A stretch of 64,000 nt of DNA from Epichloe hybrida (Eukaryota > Ascomycota > Sordariomycetes > Hypocreales > Clavicipitaceae), in the NCBI GenBank assembly GCA_019022495.1, contig JAFEKR010000013.1:1364001-1428000 (forward strand), given 5' to 3'. Each line of letters opens with the position of its first letter. Position 1 is the first letter of the stretch. Position numbers and translations under genes: made by a program. Shown here piece by piece: positions 43,095 to 55,016 of this stretch. The notes beneath the pieces were generated by a model that searched no databases, was not told where the DNA came from, and saw only the letters and a program-made list of their open reading frames with translations.

Positions 43095-46000
43095 ATGGCG
43101 GGCGAGAAAGCAGAGACGAGCACAGCTCGCACCCCTGCGAGGTCGGCAACTAAGCCAGCTGCCACCGTCAGCTCTTCGGCGAAACAGCGGTCCATCATGT
43201 CGTTCTTTCAGAAGTCATCTCCCGGGCCTACATCTTCGCCCACCGCTCGCGATAAGGTCTCTCCCGATCCTCAACCTTCTTCATGTCTGCAAGAAACCAC
43301 CAAAGCCAACTCTCTTCCAAAGCCAAAGCCAAAGCCAAAGCCAAAGCCAAAGCCATCTGTTAAGCTCTCCACACCCGTCCCTAGCAGCGACGTCATTGAG
43401 CCGCCCAGCTCGCAGGAGAATGCCGATCCTGCCTCCACGATGAAGTCGACGAGAAACTCATTACTCTCGCCCACAACGATGAAATCGAGCGCACAGAGGG
43501 CCAATGAGACCAAGCCAAAACCATCAACGGCATTTGGTAGCAGCCCGAGTCGAAAGGTAAGACCGCACAGTCTCCTACAGGGCTTGTTTTCCATGTCTCG
43601 TTTGGGATGAGGACACAAATGTCTCGGCAGCTCTTTACTTATGCATAAATCTCAGGTCAAGAAAGTTACTTCCTACGCAGAATCTTCCGATGATGAGAAA
43701 CCTTTCAACTATGGAAGCAGGACTCAGACCAGGCGACGTGGCAGAGCCCGCACTGTGGTGAAAGATGAAGATGAATACGACGAGGATAATGCGATTTCTC
43801 CAGTTGACGACGACGGTACGTATCAATCAGAACTCAGCTTCTGTCGTGGGCTTCCCCTCCATACTGACTGACCGCTAGACAACATGGACGATTTCATTGC
43901 CTCTGAAGATTCAGAAGCAGGCCGCCGACAAAGTAAAAAGCGAAAGCGTCCTGCTAAACCACAAACAACTCGGAAGCGTTCCAACCTTTCCCCCCCAGCC
44001 GATGCGGAGGAAGATTCGCACATCCCCGACTTGAACGATGAACACATGACTGGAATTCCGACAACAACATCTACCACCTCCCAGTGGAGCTACGACCCCG
44101 AATCAGTCGACAAGCGACCAGTTTCGATACCCGTCGAACGAAGAGTGGTAAAAGACCCCAAGCACAAGAAAGAAAAGGCACATACAAAAGAGCCAGAAGA
44201 CCGGTATCCTTGGCTAGCGAACATTCGTGACAAAGAGAAGCGACTTCCTGGTGACCCGGAGTACGACCCCAGAACCATTTTTATCCCTCCAATGGCTTGG
44301 AACAAGTTCTCTCAATTCGAGAAGCAGTACTGGGAGATTAAGCAGAATTTGTGGGATACAATTGTGTTCTTCAAAAAGGGTAAATTCTATGAACTCTACG
44401 AGCGTGACGCTACCATTGGCCATCAAGAATTCGATTTCAAGATGACCGACAGAGTCAACATGCGGATGGTGGGGGTTCCAGAGAGCTCCTTGGATCACTG
44501 GGTCAACCAATTCATCGCCAAGCAATATAAAGTTGCAAGAGTAGACCAGATGGAGACGAATCTTGGAAAGGAGATGCGCGAGCGACAGGACAAGAGTGGC
44601 AAGAAAGCCGATAAAGTCATCTCTCGTGAGCTGTCATGCGTGCTCACTGCCGGTACACTTGTTGATGGTGGTATGCTTCAGGACGACATGGCCGCTTATT
44701 GTGTCGCAATCAAGGAGTCTGTCGTGGATGACATGCCGTCGTTTGGAATCGCTTTCGCAGACACTGCCACTGGACGATTCCAGCTCTCAGGTTTTGTGGA
44801 TGACATCGACCGCACCAAGTTTGAAACCTTTGTAGCTCAGATCGGCCCGCGAGAGTTGCTCTTGGAGAAATCGCACCTCTCTACTAAGGCGTTGCGAATA
44901 CTCAAAAACAACACCAGCCCGACTACAATCTGGACGCATCTGAAAGCGGGATCCGAGTTTTGGGATGCCGATACCTCGCGCCGTGAACTCAAATGCGGCA
45001 ATTACTTTGCTTCTCCCGAGTCCGAGGATGGCGATTGGCCAGAGGTGCTCCAACAGTTCAAGGACGATGACTTGGTCATGTCGGCCGTGGGAGCCTTGGT
45101 CTCATACCTCAAGTTTCTGCAGTTGGAGCGGCCTCTGCTTTCACAAAGAAACTTTGAGCGGTACAGCCCGATTCAGAAGAATGGGACCCTGATTCTAGAC
45201 GGACAGACTCTGACGAATTTGGAAGTGTTCACGAATTCCTCCAACGGTTCTTCAGAGGCGACTTTGTTCAGCCTACTAAACCAGTGCATCACCCCATTTG
45301 GCAAAAGACTGTTTCGGCAATGGGTGGCTCATCCTTTGTGTGACATTGAACGTATCAATGAGCGATTGGATGCAGTGGATATGCTCAATGCCGATTCAAC
45401 GGTCCGCGAGCAGTTTTCGTCTCAGCTTGTCAAAATGCCGGATCTGGAGCGGCTCATTTCCCGCATTCACGCTGGCGCGTGTAAACCAGAAGACTTTGTG
45501 CGCGTGCTAGAAGGGTTCGAGCAGATAGAGTACACTATGAGCCTTCTCTCTGCTCTCAAAGGAGGAAATGGCATAGTTGACCGACTCATCTCATCCATGC
45601 CCGATCTTGAAGAACCTCTAAGCTACTGGAAGAGTGCTTTTGATCGACGCAAAGCCCGAGAAGAGAAACTCTTGATACCCGAGAAGGGTATTGAGCCGGA
45701 ATTTGATGACAGCCTGAACCGTTTGGACGGGATTAAGGGCCAGCTCGGTGATTTGCTAAATGAAAAGAAGGCACAACTGAAATGCCGAGGCCTCAAGTAC
45801 ACCGATGTGGGCAAAGAAATTTATCAAATTGAGACTCCAAAGAGCGTCAAAGTACCGTCCAGTTGGCGACAAATGTCTGCCACCAAGGACGTCAAGCGAT
45901 GGTACTTCCCCGAGCTGACACAGCTGGTCAGAGAACTTCAAGAGGCCGAGGAGCTGCATTCACAACTTGTGCGGGAGATTGCATCGCGACTATTCAAGAA

Positions 46001-47023
46001 GTTTGACGTCGACTACAACACCTGGCTGCTGGCCATCAAGATTATAGCTCAGCTCGATTGCCTCGTCAGCCTTGCCAAAGCCTCAGCATCCATGGGACAG
46101 CCCGCATGTAGGCCGCAATTCTTTGACGAAGAGCGCAGCTTTGTCGATTTCGATGAGCTGCGTCATCCATGCATGTCCAACACTGTAGACGACTTCATAC
46201 CTAATGACATAAAGCTGGGAGGAGACCTGGCCAAGATAAACTTGTTGACTGGCGCCAATGCAGCTGGCAAATCGACAGTCTTGAGAATGGTAAGCCTGTG
46301 CGAATAATTTTACCGGCCGGGACTTTTCTTGGTGCTAACCTTTCATAGTCTTGCGTCGCTGTCATCATGGCCCAAATTGGATGCTACGTCCCCGCCGTGT
46401 CTGCTCGCCTCACACCTGTCGACCGCATCATGTCGCGTCTGGGGGCTAATGACAACATTTTCGCGGCACAATCCACCTTCTTCGTAGAGCTCTCGGAAAC
46501 CAAGAAGATTCTTTCAGAGGCAACACCGCGTTCACTCGTCATTCTAGATGAGCTTGGTCGAGGCACAAGTTCCTACGATGGAGTTGCCGTTGCACAGGCT
46601 GTACTGCATCACGTCGCGACTCACATTGGATGCGTCGGGTTCTTCGCTACACATTACCATTCTCTGGCTACAGAATTCGAGAATCACCCGGAGGTCCAAG
46701 AGAAGAGAATGCAAATCCATGTCGACGAGGAGGAACGAAAAGTCACATTCCTTTACAAACTGGAAGACGGCGTTGCGGAGGGGAGTTTCGGTATGCACTG
46801 CGCTGCCATGTGTGGCATTTCAAATCGTGTGGTTGAAAGAGCCGAGGTTGCCGCTCGGGAGTGGGAGCATACCAGCCGACTGAAGGAAAGTTTGCAGAAG
46901 GCAAAGACGGGTTGCTATATACCTCTGGGAATTCTGAGCGACGTGGGTAGTCTGCTATGTGGCAAGGGGGATATTGGCGAGAAGGGTGTGGATGTCCTCC
47001 TCAAAGCCATCGAATGCCTGTGA
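43095..47023 (+). CDS. MSH6: DNA mismatch repair protein MSH6
   Basis: Exons 43095-43556, 43656-43815, 43879-46289 and 46349-47023, all GT..AG, giving 1235 aa. A PCNA-binding PIP box, QRSIMSFFQK, is near residue 31. The disordered N-terminal region has a (KP)7 run and acidic blocks. The mismatch-recognition domain follows, with KGKFYELYERD holding the Phe-x-Glu reading pair. Core and lever domains come next. The ATPase has Walker A TGANAAGKST, Walker B LVILDELGRGTSSYDG and signature FATHYHSL. MSH6 pairs with MSH2 as MutS-alpha in the nucleus and recognises base mismatches and small loops. All catalytic motifs are intact. Three short introns cluster at the 5' end and one follows Walker A directly, with a CTAACC branch site. 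Confidence 0.95.
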
Positions 47024-47254
47024 ATGGAGCGAGCTTTGCTGCGGGCTGCACTGACTGGTGAGCTAATGAAGCTTGGGAATGGAGTTTCGGGGGTCTCGTT
47101 TCAGATGTGTTCAACACCCGGTGCCTTCCTTGATCTTTGATGAAGAAATTTAATCTATCACGTAACATGTTGCGATGGCGCGCAGACTTGATTCGCATCA
47201 TACTACCGAGGGTGGCACGGCAGTGTGTTATTACATGTCTTCGTCCATGCGACT

Positions 47255-48642
47255 TTAGTCGCCGTGCGCCTTGACCAAAAGCTCCATCTTTTCCTGGAAA
47301 TCGGAGAAATAGTTGATGGCCTGTATGATCTTGCCCTCGCTTGTACCGAAGCCACTCCTAGTGAAGGCCAGTCTCCATGCACTCTCATCTGCTACGAGAG
47401 CCTCGTAATCCGCAGTCTCCCACGCATTGTCTGCCGGTGCTTGGGCAAAGTAGTCGCCGAGCTTGCCGCTCCACGGCGCGGCATCCGTCGCCGCAAGTTC
47501 ATCCAGCAACTTGGGTGCGATGGTGATGTGCTGGATACCAGCTAGCTGCATGACCTCATGGATGGAAGTCAACGAGGCGGCCAGGACTTGGGTGCGACAA
47601 GACTTCTTCAGGTAGTAAGCTTGGGCTTGGCGGCAAAAGTCAAACGCCTTGTTGTGGTCGACGTATCTGCAACACGGCATTGGTTTTTTTTTTTTTTTTT
47701 TTGGTTCTCTCAATGAGTAGGCTCGCAAAGTGGGCGAAGTCAAGGGGGTCATCGGAACTTACCCTGGTTCAAAGTGAACCTTGAGCTCATTCACGTATGG
47801 TGCGATGTATGTGCAGTGGACAGCCGCGGCGAGGGCTGCTTGCTCCATGCAAAACATGGTTGTAGCGAGTGTGGCGATGCCGCAGGACTCGAGGATTCGA
47901 CAAGCTTGGAGTCCTTCCCATGTGGCGGGTATTTTGATACATGCTCGCTTTGGGTCGATTGTCGGAGCTAGGACTTTGGCTATCTCGACGATGCCTGGGT
48001 TGGCAATGTATTTTAGTATGGTGGGGGGCTGGTTTCTTGAGACTCGATTTTACGTACGCTTTGCGTTCTCGACGGTAGCGGGTGTCGAGTACGAGAGCTT
48101 GGGGTTCGTCTGAACGTGCATGTATCCCGTTGTGGTGTTCAAGAAACGGAGCTGTAGCTTGACCATCTTGGGGGGTGTGTCAGTGCAGAGCAGAGACGAT
48201 GGTGGAAGAGGGAAAAGGTGGTTACTAGAATCTCGACGACGAATTCCTCCGGGGACAGTGCGGCTCGGAGGTGGGACAGGGGACCGGCGGCCTCCTTCTT
48301 GGCCGTCGTGATGAGGTCTTGATGGCGCAGAGTGGATGGGCCGTCGAGCTTCGCGAGTTCGAAATAGGCAATCGCCTGCGGCGTGGGCGACGGCAATACA
48401 ATGTGAGCTCATGGATAAGCGGCAGTGGTTTGGCGTAGGTTGTTATTAACCTGATTGGAAGTGCAATCAACAAAGGGACCCAGCTTCTCCGCCACTGTGA
48501 GCAGGGCAGATTTAGAATTCTCGTTGGCGTTCGCGTGTAAGAGACGTTTCAGACGGTGTGTTGTGAGTTAGTTACCTTGGGCATCCATGGTGTCGCAGTC
48601 GACTTGGGATGCTTCCCGAAGGAGATTGAGTAATGAAGGCAT
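47255..48642 (-). CDS. transaldolase-family protein
   Basis: Six exons on the minus strand: 48642-48576, 48494-48451, 48375-48226, 48166-48058, 47994-47763 and 47666-47255, giving 337 aa with consistent phases. The Schiff-base lysine lies in ACIKIPATWEGLQACR. IATLATTMFCMEQAALA, VNELKVHFEPG, RTQVLAASLTSIHEV and AGIQHITIAPKLLDEL follow the TIM barrel of transaldolase. Canonical enzymes have a TTNPSLI motif near the N-terminus. Here the matching stretch is CTSNQAIAYFEL, and the N-terminal part is divergent. Transaldolase links the pentose phosphate pathway to glycolysis in the cytosol. This may be a specialised paralog. The last intron contains an A20 tract. Divergent from COX10, with 440 nt between starts. 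Confidence 0.82.
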
Positions 48643-49082
48643 GGTCGGGGTGAAACGGGGTGTTGTGAATTTACTTTGCTGGTGAAGGAGTTGGCTACCG
48701 TCATCTTTTGCGAAGAAGTCGTCGTTCTTGATATTGATGGACCCCGGGTATCTCGGTAGTTGAAAGCGGAGTTGCTTGTCTCGGGCCGGAGCGTCGGAGC
48801 TCCGCATTTGGGTAGGACCGACTGCTCAACAAACCGGGCGATTCGGCCGATCACATGACCATTCACGTGCTGTTGACCACGAACGTATTTTGCAACGGGG
48901 TGGTCTGTGAGTCTGTGACGGACTTGACGATGGCAGAGGAAGGAAATGGCCCACCACCAGGAACTATTACTTCCATGTAACTAACCCACCGACGCGGCTG
49001 ATCTTCGCGCCATCGTTCAACTCCCAGGTGCAGTGGATCAAGCCTCTTCCGAGATCGCCATGCTCGCAGACAGCAGGCGACG
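48643..49082. other. divergent promoter region, transaldolase / COX10
   Basis: 440 nt between two start codons. No gene or repeat is evident. Confidence 0.5.
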
Positions 49083-50660
49083 ATGAGGCCATCACAACTC
49101 CCAAGTCGATGTCGGGCGGTCCATGTTCAGAGCGTCCTCACCCTCGGACGTCAGGAGTCTTTGCGATGGCTATCCTCGGCGCGGAGTTTGGAGGCTCCCC
49201 GGAGCGGCGGCAACACCGTCCTTGCTATACCGCTCAAGAGTGCGGCTTTCTTCATGTCGAATCGTGTGTTTGAGCGGTCCAATTGCCTCGACTCGGTCAT
49301 AGGTCGATCTGGACTGAGGCGACCGACGTCCCCGTCCCCGTACACGTCCACGTCCACGTCCACGTCCACGTCCACGTCCACGGCCAAATCGACGAACCAT
49401 GCCCGGACGCAAACGACGGGCGCTTTTACAGCCAATGTACAGGAAACGCCTCAATCGGCGCCAAACACGCCGCCGCATCGCAGGCGACAAGCTCGAAAAC
49501 AAGCTACGGCCTCTGCATCGTCAGAAGACGACGGCAGCCTTCCGGCCAATGCCTCCACCATCCTCACCAATGTAGCCGCCGCGCAGCCCACGCATTCCTT
49601 TCGACGAATCCTCTCCACCTTCCTGTCACTCTCGAAGCCGCGACTCACCGTCCTCGTTGTTCTCACTGCCATGGTGCCGTACGCATTATACCCCGTCCCG
49701 GAGATGCTCATGCCAACCATGACGGAAACGCCGAGTCTGAGTCCCCTGACGCTCCTTTTCCTCACCACGGGTACGGCATTGTGCTCTGCCAGCGCGAATG
49801 CCCTCAACATGCTTTACGAACCCTCGACCGACGCGAAAATGTCGAGAACGAGGAACAGACCGCTTGTTCGCAAGCTGGTGTCGCCCCGGGTGGCTGCGCT
49901 CTTTGCCATGCTCGCCGGAGGCGTCGGAGTTGGCGCCCTGTTTTTTGGCGTCAATCCCACCGTGTCGTTCCTGGGCCTCTCCAACATCGTCCTGTACGCG
50001 GGGGTGTACACGCCGCTCAAGGCATTCACGGCGTTCAACACGTGGATCGGCGCCGTGGTGGGCGGCATCCCGCCTCTGATGGGGTGGGCAGCCGCTGCCG
50101 GGGAGGCGGCCACCAACGATGGCTCGTGGCGCGAACTGCTGTTTGCCAGCGACGGCTCGTCAATCGGAGGCTGGCTGCTGGCCGGGCTGCTCTTTGCCTG
50201 GCAGTTCCCGCACTTCATGGCCCTCAGCTGGTCGATCCGGGACGAGTACAGGGCGGCGGGATTGCGCATGCTGGCGTGGACCAACCCGGCGCGCAACTCG
50301 CGAGTCGCCCTGCGATACAGCATCGTCTGCCTGCCCATCAGCCTCGGCCTGTGCGCGGCCGGTATCACGGAGTGGTCCTTTGCCGCGACCAGTCTCCCCG
50401 TCAACCTGTGGCTTATCCGGCAGGCGGCGCGGTTTTGGAAGTTTGAGGGCCACAGGGGCAGTGCGCGTGGCCTCTTCTGGGCCAGCGTATGGCACTTGCC
50501 AGGCGTGATGATGCTGGCTCTGCTCCATAAAAAGGGCATGTGGAGTCGAGCGTGGAAGAGCGTCTTCGGCGACGACGACGGCGAGTGGGAGGACGAGGAG
50601 CTGGAGGAGATGGCTACCATGACGGCTGCGAATGTCGCCGAGAAGAAGAGTGTGTCTTGA
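49083..50660 (+). CDS. COX10: protoheme IX farnesyltransferase, mitochondrial (COX10)
   Basis: 525 aa, single exon, ATG at 49083. The first ~60 residues are Arg/Ser-rich and fit a mitochondrial presequence. A (ACGTCC)n repeat codes a Thr-Ser run (49341-49384). The UbiA-type prenyltransferase domain starts near 175 (LSLSKPRLTVLVVLTAM). It carries NALNMLYEPSTDAKMSRTRNRPL as the first Asp-rich motif and SIRDEYRAAGLRML as the second, with about seven to nine TM helices. The enzyme converts protoheme to heme O in the inner mitochondrial membrane for cytochrome c oxidase. The acidic C-terminal tail (DDDGEWEDEELEEM) is common in fungal homologs. No lesion. The region is GC-rich, with long shadow frames. 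Confidence 0.94.
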   Translation: MRPSQLPSRCRAVHVQSVLTLGRQESLRWLSSARSLEAPRSGGNTVLAIPLKSAAFFMSNRVFERSNCLDSVIGRSGLRRPTSPSPYTSTSTSTSTSTSTAKSTNHARTQTTGAFTANVQETPQSAPNTPPHRRRQARKQATASASSEDDGSLPANASTILTNVAAAQPTHSFRRILSTFLSLSKPRLTVLVVLTAMVPYALYPVPEMLMPTMTETPSLSPLTLLFLTTGTALCSASANALNMLYEPSTDAKMSRTRNRPLVRKLVSPRVAALFAMLAGGVGVGALFFGVNPTVSFLGLSNIVLYAGVYTPLKAFTAFNTWIGAVVGGIPPLMGWAAAAGEAATNDGSWRELLFASDGSSIGGWLLAGLLFAWQFPHFMALSWSIRDEYRAAGLRMLAWTNPARNSRVALRYSIVCLPISLGLCAAGITEWSFAATSLPVNLWLIRQAARFWKFEGHRGSARGLFWASVWHLPGVMMLALLHKKGMWSRAWKSVFGDDDGEWEDEELEEMATMTAANVAEKKSVS

Positions 50661-51343
50661 CGAGAAGCGAGAGAAAATCATGCCTTTTCCCCCTTGTTGC
50701 ATCTTAGTGTGCAACCACGCATTGCATTGTCCGGGGTATAGCGACGGAATCCCGGAGGTGCGTTGTAAGAGTAGGTTTTTCATGGTGGTGGCCTAGAGAT
50801 TACTATCACTGTACTACCAGCGAACCAGTGTAAGAAATAAAACGTCATGTCCCACGGCACCTTTTGTTAAAATACATCTCTAGTATACATTGAAGCGGAG
50901 TCCGGAACAAACTTCACTTTGCCAGTCGAAGAAACGATAGGATGCACTTGACCCAGGCTCGAACATCATAGGAAATGACGGTGCATTTTCTCAGCAGGAC
51001 TGCGTCTGCTGTAAACACAAGAAAGCAAATCATTATTCATGAACCCCCCCCCCCCCCCTTCCACTGCCGTTTATTGCCAGCTTCCGTGTTCCGTGTATCC
51101 AAAAACCCATGTCATGCACGTGCTCCGTAACGCCTATTCGAAACCTGTTATTCTTGAGATGATGAGCGCAGACGGAAGACAAAAGTAACGGGCCTTTGTC
51201 AAGACCAAGATGAAAGAAAAAAGCCGAGAAGTGAAGGGAAGGAAAGCCCTGGTTAAATAGGGGGTGACACATATCTGGCTTGTCAGATGTCGAGGCCGGC
51301 GTAGGTCACGCAAGGGACTCATCAGCACCGTTCCTCGCGTGCT
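50661..51343. other. convergent 3' intergenic region
   Basis: Lies between COX10 and the Myb-like gene. Contains a C15 run at 51043-51058. No gene is supported. Confidence 0.55.
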
Positions 51344-52564
51344 TCATGCTCTTCTGACCCCAGATGGGTTGATGAGGCTATCGATGCCCATGTCCGCGTT
51401 GGGTAATCTCTGGCCGTCGATGTAGGGGCTGTTTCCTCGCGAGGCGTATCGGGGGCCCATGCTCGCCGTCGAGCTGACGCTGGACGAGTACCCGTGGTGG
51501 TGGCCGGCGTAGGGGGGGCCGGCGGCGTATGCGTTGAGGCCGGCGTAGGAGCTGTGATGGCCGGTGGACGACGGGAGAAGGTGTGTTTGTTGAGCAGCCG
51601 CCGCCGCCGCTGCTGCTGCGTGTAGTTGGTAGCCGACGGCGGAAGCGGCGGAGCTCGATGTCAGGGAATGCGCGGCGCCGGCCGAGGAGTCCATCTCAGG
51701 ACTGCTGTAGGATGCGTCTAGTTCATCAACAGGAGTCAGGCCGATGCCGGAAATGCCGCTATCGTCGTCATACCCTGTCATGTGAGAGCTGGTCTCGAGG
51801 CGATCGCGGCGCGAAGCTGCGCGAGCCGCACTTTGCAGATTCTTCAGTCCATTGGACATGCACTGTTTTTCGAAAGAGAGAGAGAGGCAATTTTTTTGGA
51901 TCAGCGACTTGGGGGGTTCTTTTTATTTTGCATTTCTTGTTGGAGTTCCCAGGTGAAACCCTTTCTGGGGAGGGGCAAACGAGATGATGGGAGAATGTTG
52001 TGAGCCGCGGAGAGAAAGGGGGCTTGCTTCGCTTACCTTTGCTTCGACGACATTCCACTTCTCCCCCATGCGGGTGGCGAGTCCGCTCCAAATCTCCTTC
52101 CGCATGCCCATGTACTCCTTGGCCATTTGCTGAAGTTTGCGCGTGTCCCAGTCATCTGCGCCCTTGCGCTCCATGAGGCGCTCGTGGCGCTTGCGGCATG
52201 CATTCGCGCTCTTGGTGGGGAAGTAGGCGTCCTTGATTTGGCTCCAGTTCAGACCTTGCATTCTTGCCGTGATGAGCTGGTTGTCGTCGTCGACGGTCCA
52301 GGCACCTGAGGATGCCCGATGCTGGGCGGGAGGTAAGGACGAGGTGTCGACGATATATTCATCGTACGAGGCTTGCTGAGCCGACGGGACCTGCAGAGAG
52401 GCAGGTTCGGGGCATTCGGGAGGGATGGTGTAGTAGCTGGGGGGAACCTGAACGCGCTGCGGTTGCGATTGCTGGGCGTACATGGACGATGTAGCCATGG
52501 CGCTCGACAGCTGATGAGCATAGCTTTGATGGGGTCCGCTCGCGGTGCGGTGATGTTTAGGCAT
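51344..52564 (-). CDS. Myb/SANT-like DNA-binding protein
   Basis: Two exons, 52564-52037 and 51862-51344, with a 174-nt phase-0 intron (AAG|GTAAGC..AACAG), giving 348 aa. The N-terminus is Gln/Pro/Ser-rich. A single Myb-like helix-turn-helix lies at ~88-134 (GAWTVDDDNQLITARMQGLN, then WSQIKDAYFPTKSANACRKRHERLMER), with the spaced Trp residues of a SANT repeat. A second conserved block, KLQQMAKEYMGMRKEIWSGLATRMGEKWNVVEAKCM, spans the splice. The C-terminal half is low complexity with an Ala run and Tyr/Gly/His-rich stretches. This is a nuclear transcription factor by family. The target is unknown. Confidence 0.85.
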
Positions 52565-54289
52565 TATGGTAAATCAAGTGGCGAGGGAGAAAAGCGTCCC
52601 CTCAAGGTGGTGAAACGTAGATGTGATGTGATTCTGCGAGGCCGGCTCGTTGGACTGGGGCTGGGCTAGAGCCGGACTTGATTGGGCTGCTCAAGTTATT
52701 GATTATAGCGAGATTATTGAAACGAAGGTGGGCAGAGCCGTGCGTGCATGTGCTTCCCTGCAGCACTGATGATATAATGATCAAAGATGGAGATAAGACA
52801 GGCAATACAGAGAGCTCGTGTGTGGTAGTCAAGATCCCCTGGGCAAGTGAGGGGGAAAAAAAAATGACCCCGTGGTTCAAGCCGGTAATGAAACGAGAGA
52901 TTGGATAGAAAAGAAACCTAAAATGTCCGGGGAAAAAAAAACCTGTCCAGGCACGTTCAAAGAAGGATGAAGAAGTTGGAGGAGAAACGAAACAAGCTTG
53001 GCCTGGCCTCAAACGAAGGGGACATGAAGCAGCTTTAAGATCTTGAGACGACGATGAGATCCATTGCTTTGACTAAGAAAAGACGAAGACCAATGCCACG
53101 ATGGGCGGCTGTAGAGTTGCAACCAGGTCTACAAGACGGAAATGGAAGTGAAACGATTTGGCCGTGTCCAAAACGTCGACTTGTTGGGAAACGGGTCGAT
53201 GATATTGGCCAAGGGGGAATCTGGGGGCGGCCCGGCGGTTAAGAAGGTAGAACTGTGGCGGTTAATATGTCGACGTATCTGTGACTAAATGGAGCAATTT
53301 ACACTCAGAGAGGGTCCTCGTTAGAGAGACTGAAAGTGGTCAAGGGATAGGTTTTGTCTGAGCAGGCGCCTTGTCCGGCGAGATGTCCGGTCATCTGAGA
53401 TCTTGTCTCGTGGATCGAGCCGTTGTGAGGAAGGCGACATTGTATGATATGACCAGCTGCATCACTGGCTTATTGAAAATGAGAATTTTGCGTTTCTAGG
53501 AACCGTCATAGCTCCCAAACTAGCCTTGTCCGTTGTCTTGAAAAAAAAAATGGGGGGGGGGAATGGGGGGAGATCAATGGATAAGCGTGGAGCTACGGAC
53601 TACCACGAGATGATCAAAGATGCAGATTCAGATGCAGACGCAGATGCAGGTGTCTCAACGTTTGGCTGTACGGTGGACATGGAGCGCTCGATGGAGGCAG
53701 AAGCGGAGACGGGATTGGCTGCGGGCAAGCGCGCGTCTACAGCCACCAATCCGCCAGCCCGGCTTACCCCAGCTTGCCCCCCAGCTTGCCCCACCCGTGT
53801 GCTAAGTTTAGGCCAACTTGGCAGGAGCCTTCCGAATTCCTGCCTGCCGATCAGTCGGAGCAACTTGGAGGAAGCATGCGACTTCATCGACAAGGCCATT
53901 TCCGGTGTGAAGACACGTTTTTCCACCGTCGAAGCGTGAAACCAGCCCATCAGCTATGTACATGCGACGGCATATCAGCACAGCAGACAGCAGACAGCAG
54001 ACAGCAGACAGCAGACAGCAGACAGCAGACAGCAGATGTGGCAACGAACCCTGGGCGTCTGGTGTGCTCGTCCAGAATGGCTCCATGAGAAGCAAAAAGG
54101 GTTCCGCACGCAGCCGACCGATGTCTGCACCACGAGCTCCCGGATCGGTCTGACAAGCAGTTTCCCCGTTCCATGTTATGTCTTCGGGGACGTACTGGAT
54201 TCTCTTGCCGGGATCCCGCGTCATTGTTCTTGGTTCATGGACAACACGACTCATCAACTGAACACTTTCTGACATCGCTCCGTGTAGAT
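52565..54289. other. long upstream/intergenic region
   Basis: Upstream of the Myb-like gene. Contains A- and G-tracts (53540-53575), GATGCAGA-type repeats (53618-53648) and a 7-bp minisatellite (53981-54036). Open frames here are not supported by any family resemblance. Confidence 0.5.
53981..54036 (+). repeat. 7-bp minisatellite, eight copies
   Basis: Eight exact copies of CAGCAGA. The period is not a multiple of three, so a coding role is unlikely. Confidence 0.92.
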
Positions 54290-55016
54290 CGAATGGCAGC
54301 AGGTGTTCCTCCTCCTCCTTCTTCTCCTTCTAGATCAGGCCCTTCCCGCCAGTCCCCGTCAACCCCATGGAAGCTGGCCAGATTTACGAACCTTGGCAAC
54401 ATGAAGATTCTTGCGAAGCCCCTCTCAGCCTTGATTGTGTGCGGGGCCCTCTATGGTATGCATTATGACATCCACGCTGCCCAGACAGGTGTATTGAAGG
54501 TACCCCTGAGGGTGAACGTATGAAGCGTGTCTATGCCGCCGCCGAGAGGTATCCCAATGAGGTAGAACACACATACTCTTTCGTCCAGGTTCTAACGACC
54601 TACACCGCCTCTTTCGCCCACGGTGCCAATGATATCGGCAACTCTGTCGGGCCCAGGCGGGTCATCCACAAAGCCTGGAAGATCGGCAATTCCGCTCAGG
54701 CCAACAAGGCTCCCGTTGATGTTTGGCAGCTCGTCGTCCTCTCAGCTCTCCCCCCCCCGTCTCAACCTTCATGTGCATCACTGGTGCCACGGTCCGAGTT
54801 GGACTGTGCAACGGCACGTTCAAGGCCGTCAACTTCCGGGCGAGTCGGGCTTCTGCTTCTGTCGTGGATCATGACCGTCCCTATTGGCGGTGTTCTGATG
54901 GGTCTGTTCCTCAATGCCCCCGGGTTTTGATCCGTGGGCTTTGGGGAAAGCACCGCGTGGCAAACATGGTCATCATGATGAACCGACTACCTACCTTGGA
55001 TTGTGTGCCGCCGTGA
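54290..55016 (+). pseudogene. relic of a PHO-4/Pho89-type phosphate permease
   Basis: Only the C-terminal part survives, in several frames. The first piece (54293-54520) ends ALYGMHYDIHAAQTG. The frame then changes near 54515 to AERYPNEVEHTYSFVQVLT and FAHGANDIGNSVGP, the PHO-4 family signature. After DVWQLVVLSA about 50 residues of the family are missing. A C-run at 54749-54757 shifts the frame to VSTFMCITGATVRVGLCNGT. Near 54838 the frame shifts back for GRVGLLLLSWIMTVPIGGVLMGLFLNAPGF. Such permeases import phosphate with Na+ or H+ at the plasma membrane. The first half of the gene is absent upstream. This copy cannot be functional. Confidence 0.82.

Noticed and set aside
43321..43351. CRISPR-like or satellite repeat in MSH6
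   Set aside because: It is an in-frame Lys-Pro codon repeat inside the disordered N-terminus, with no spacers.
49283..50446. 387-codon plus-strand frame over COX10
   Set aside because: Shifted-frame shadow. The COX10 frame has the prenyltransferase motifs and TM segments.
53526..53939. 137-codon plus-strand frame
   Set aside because: Starts in an A/G homopolymer region and includes GATGCA repeats. No family resemblance.
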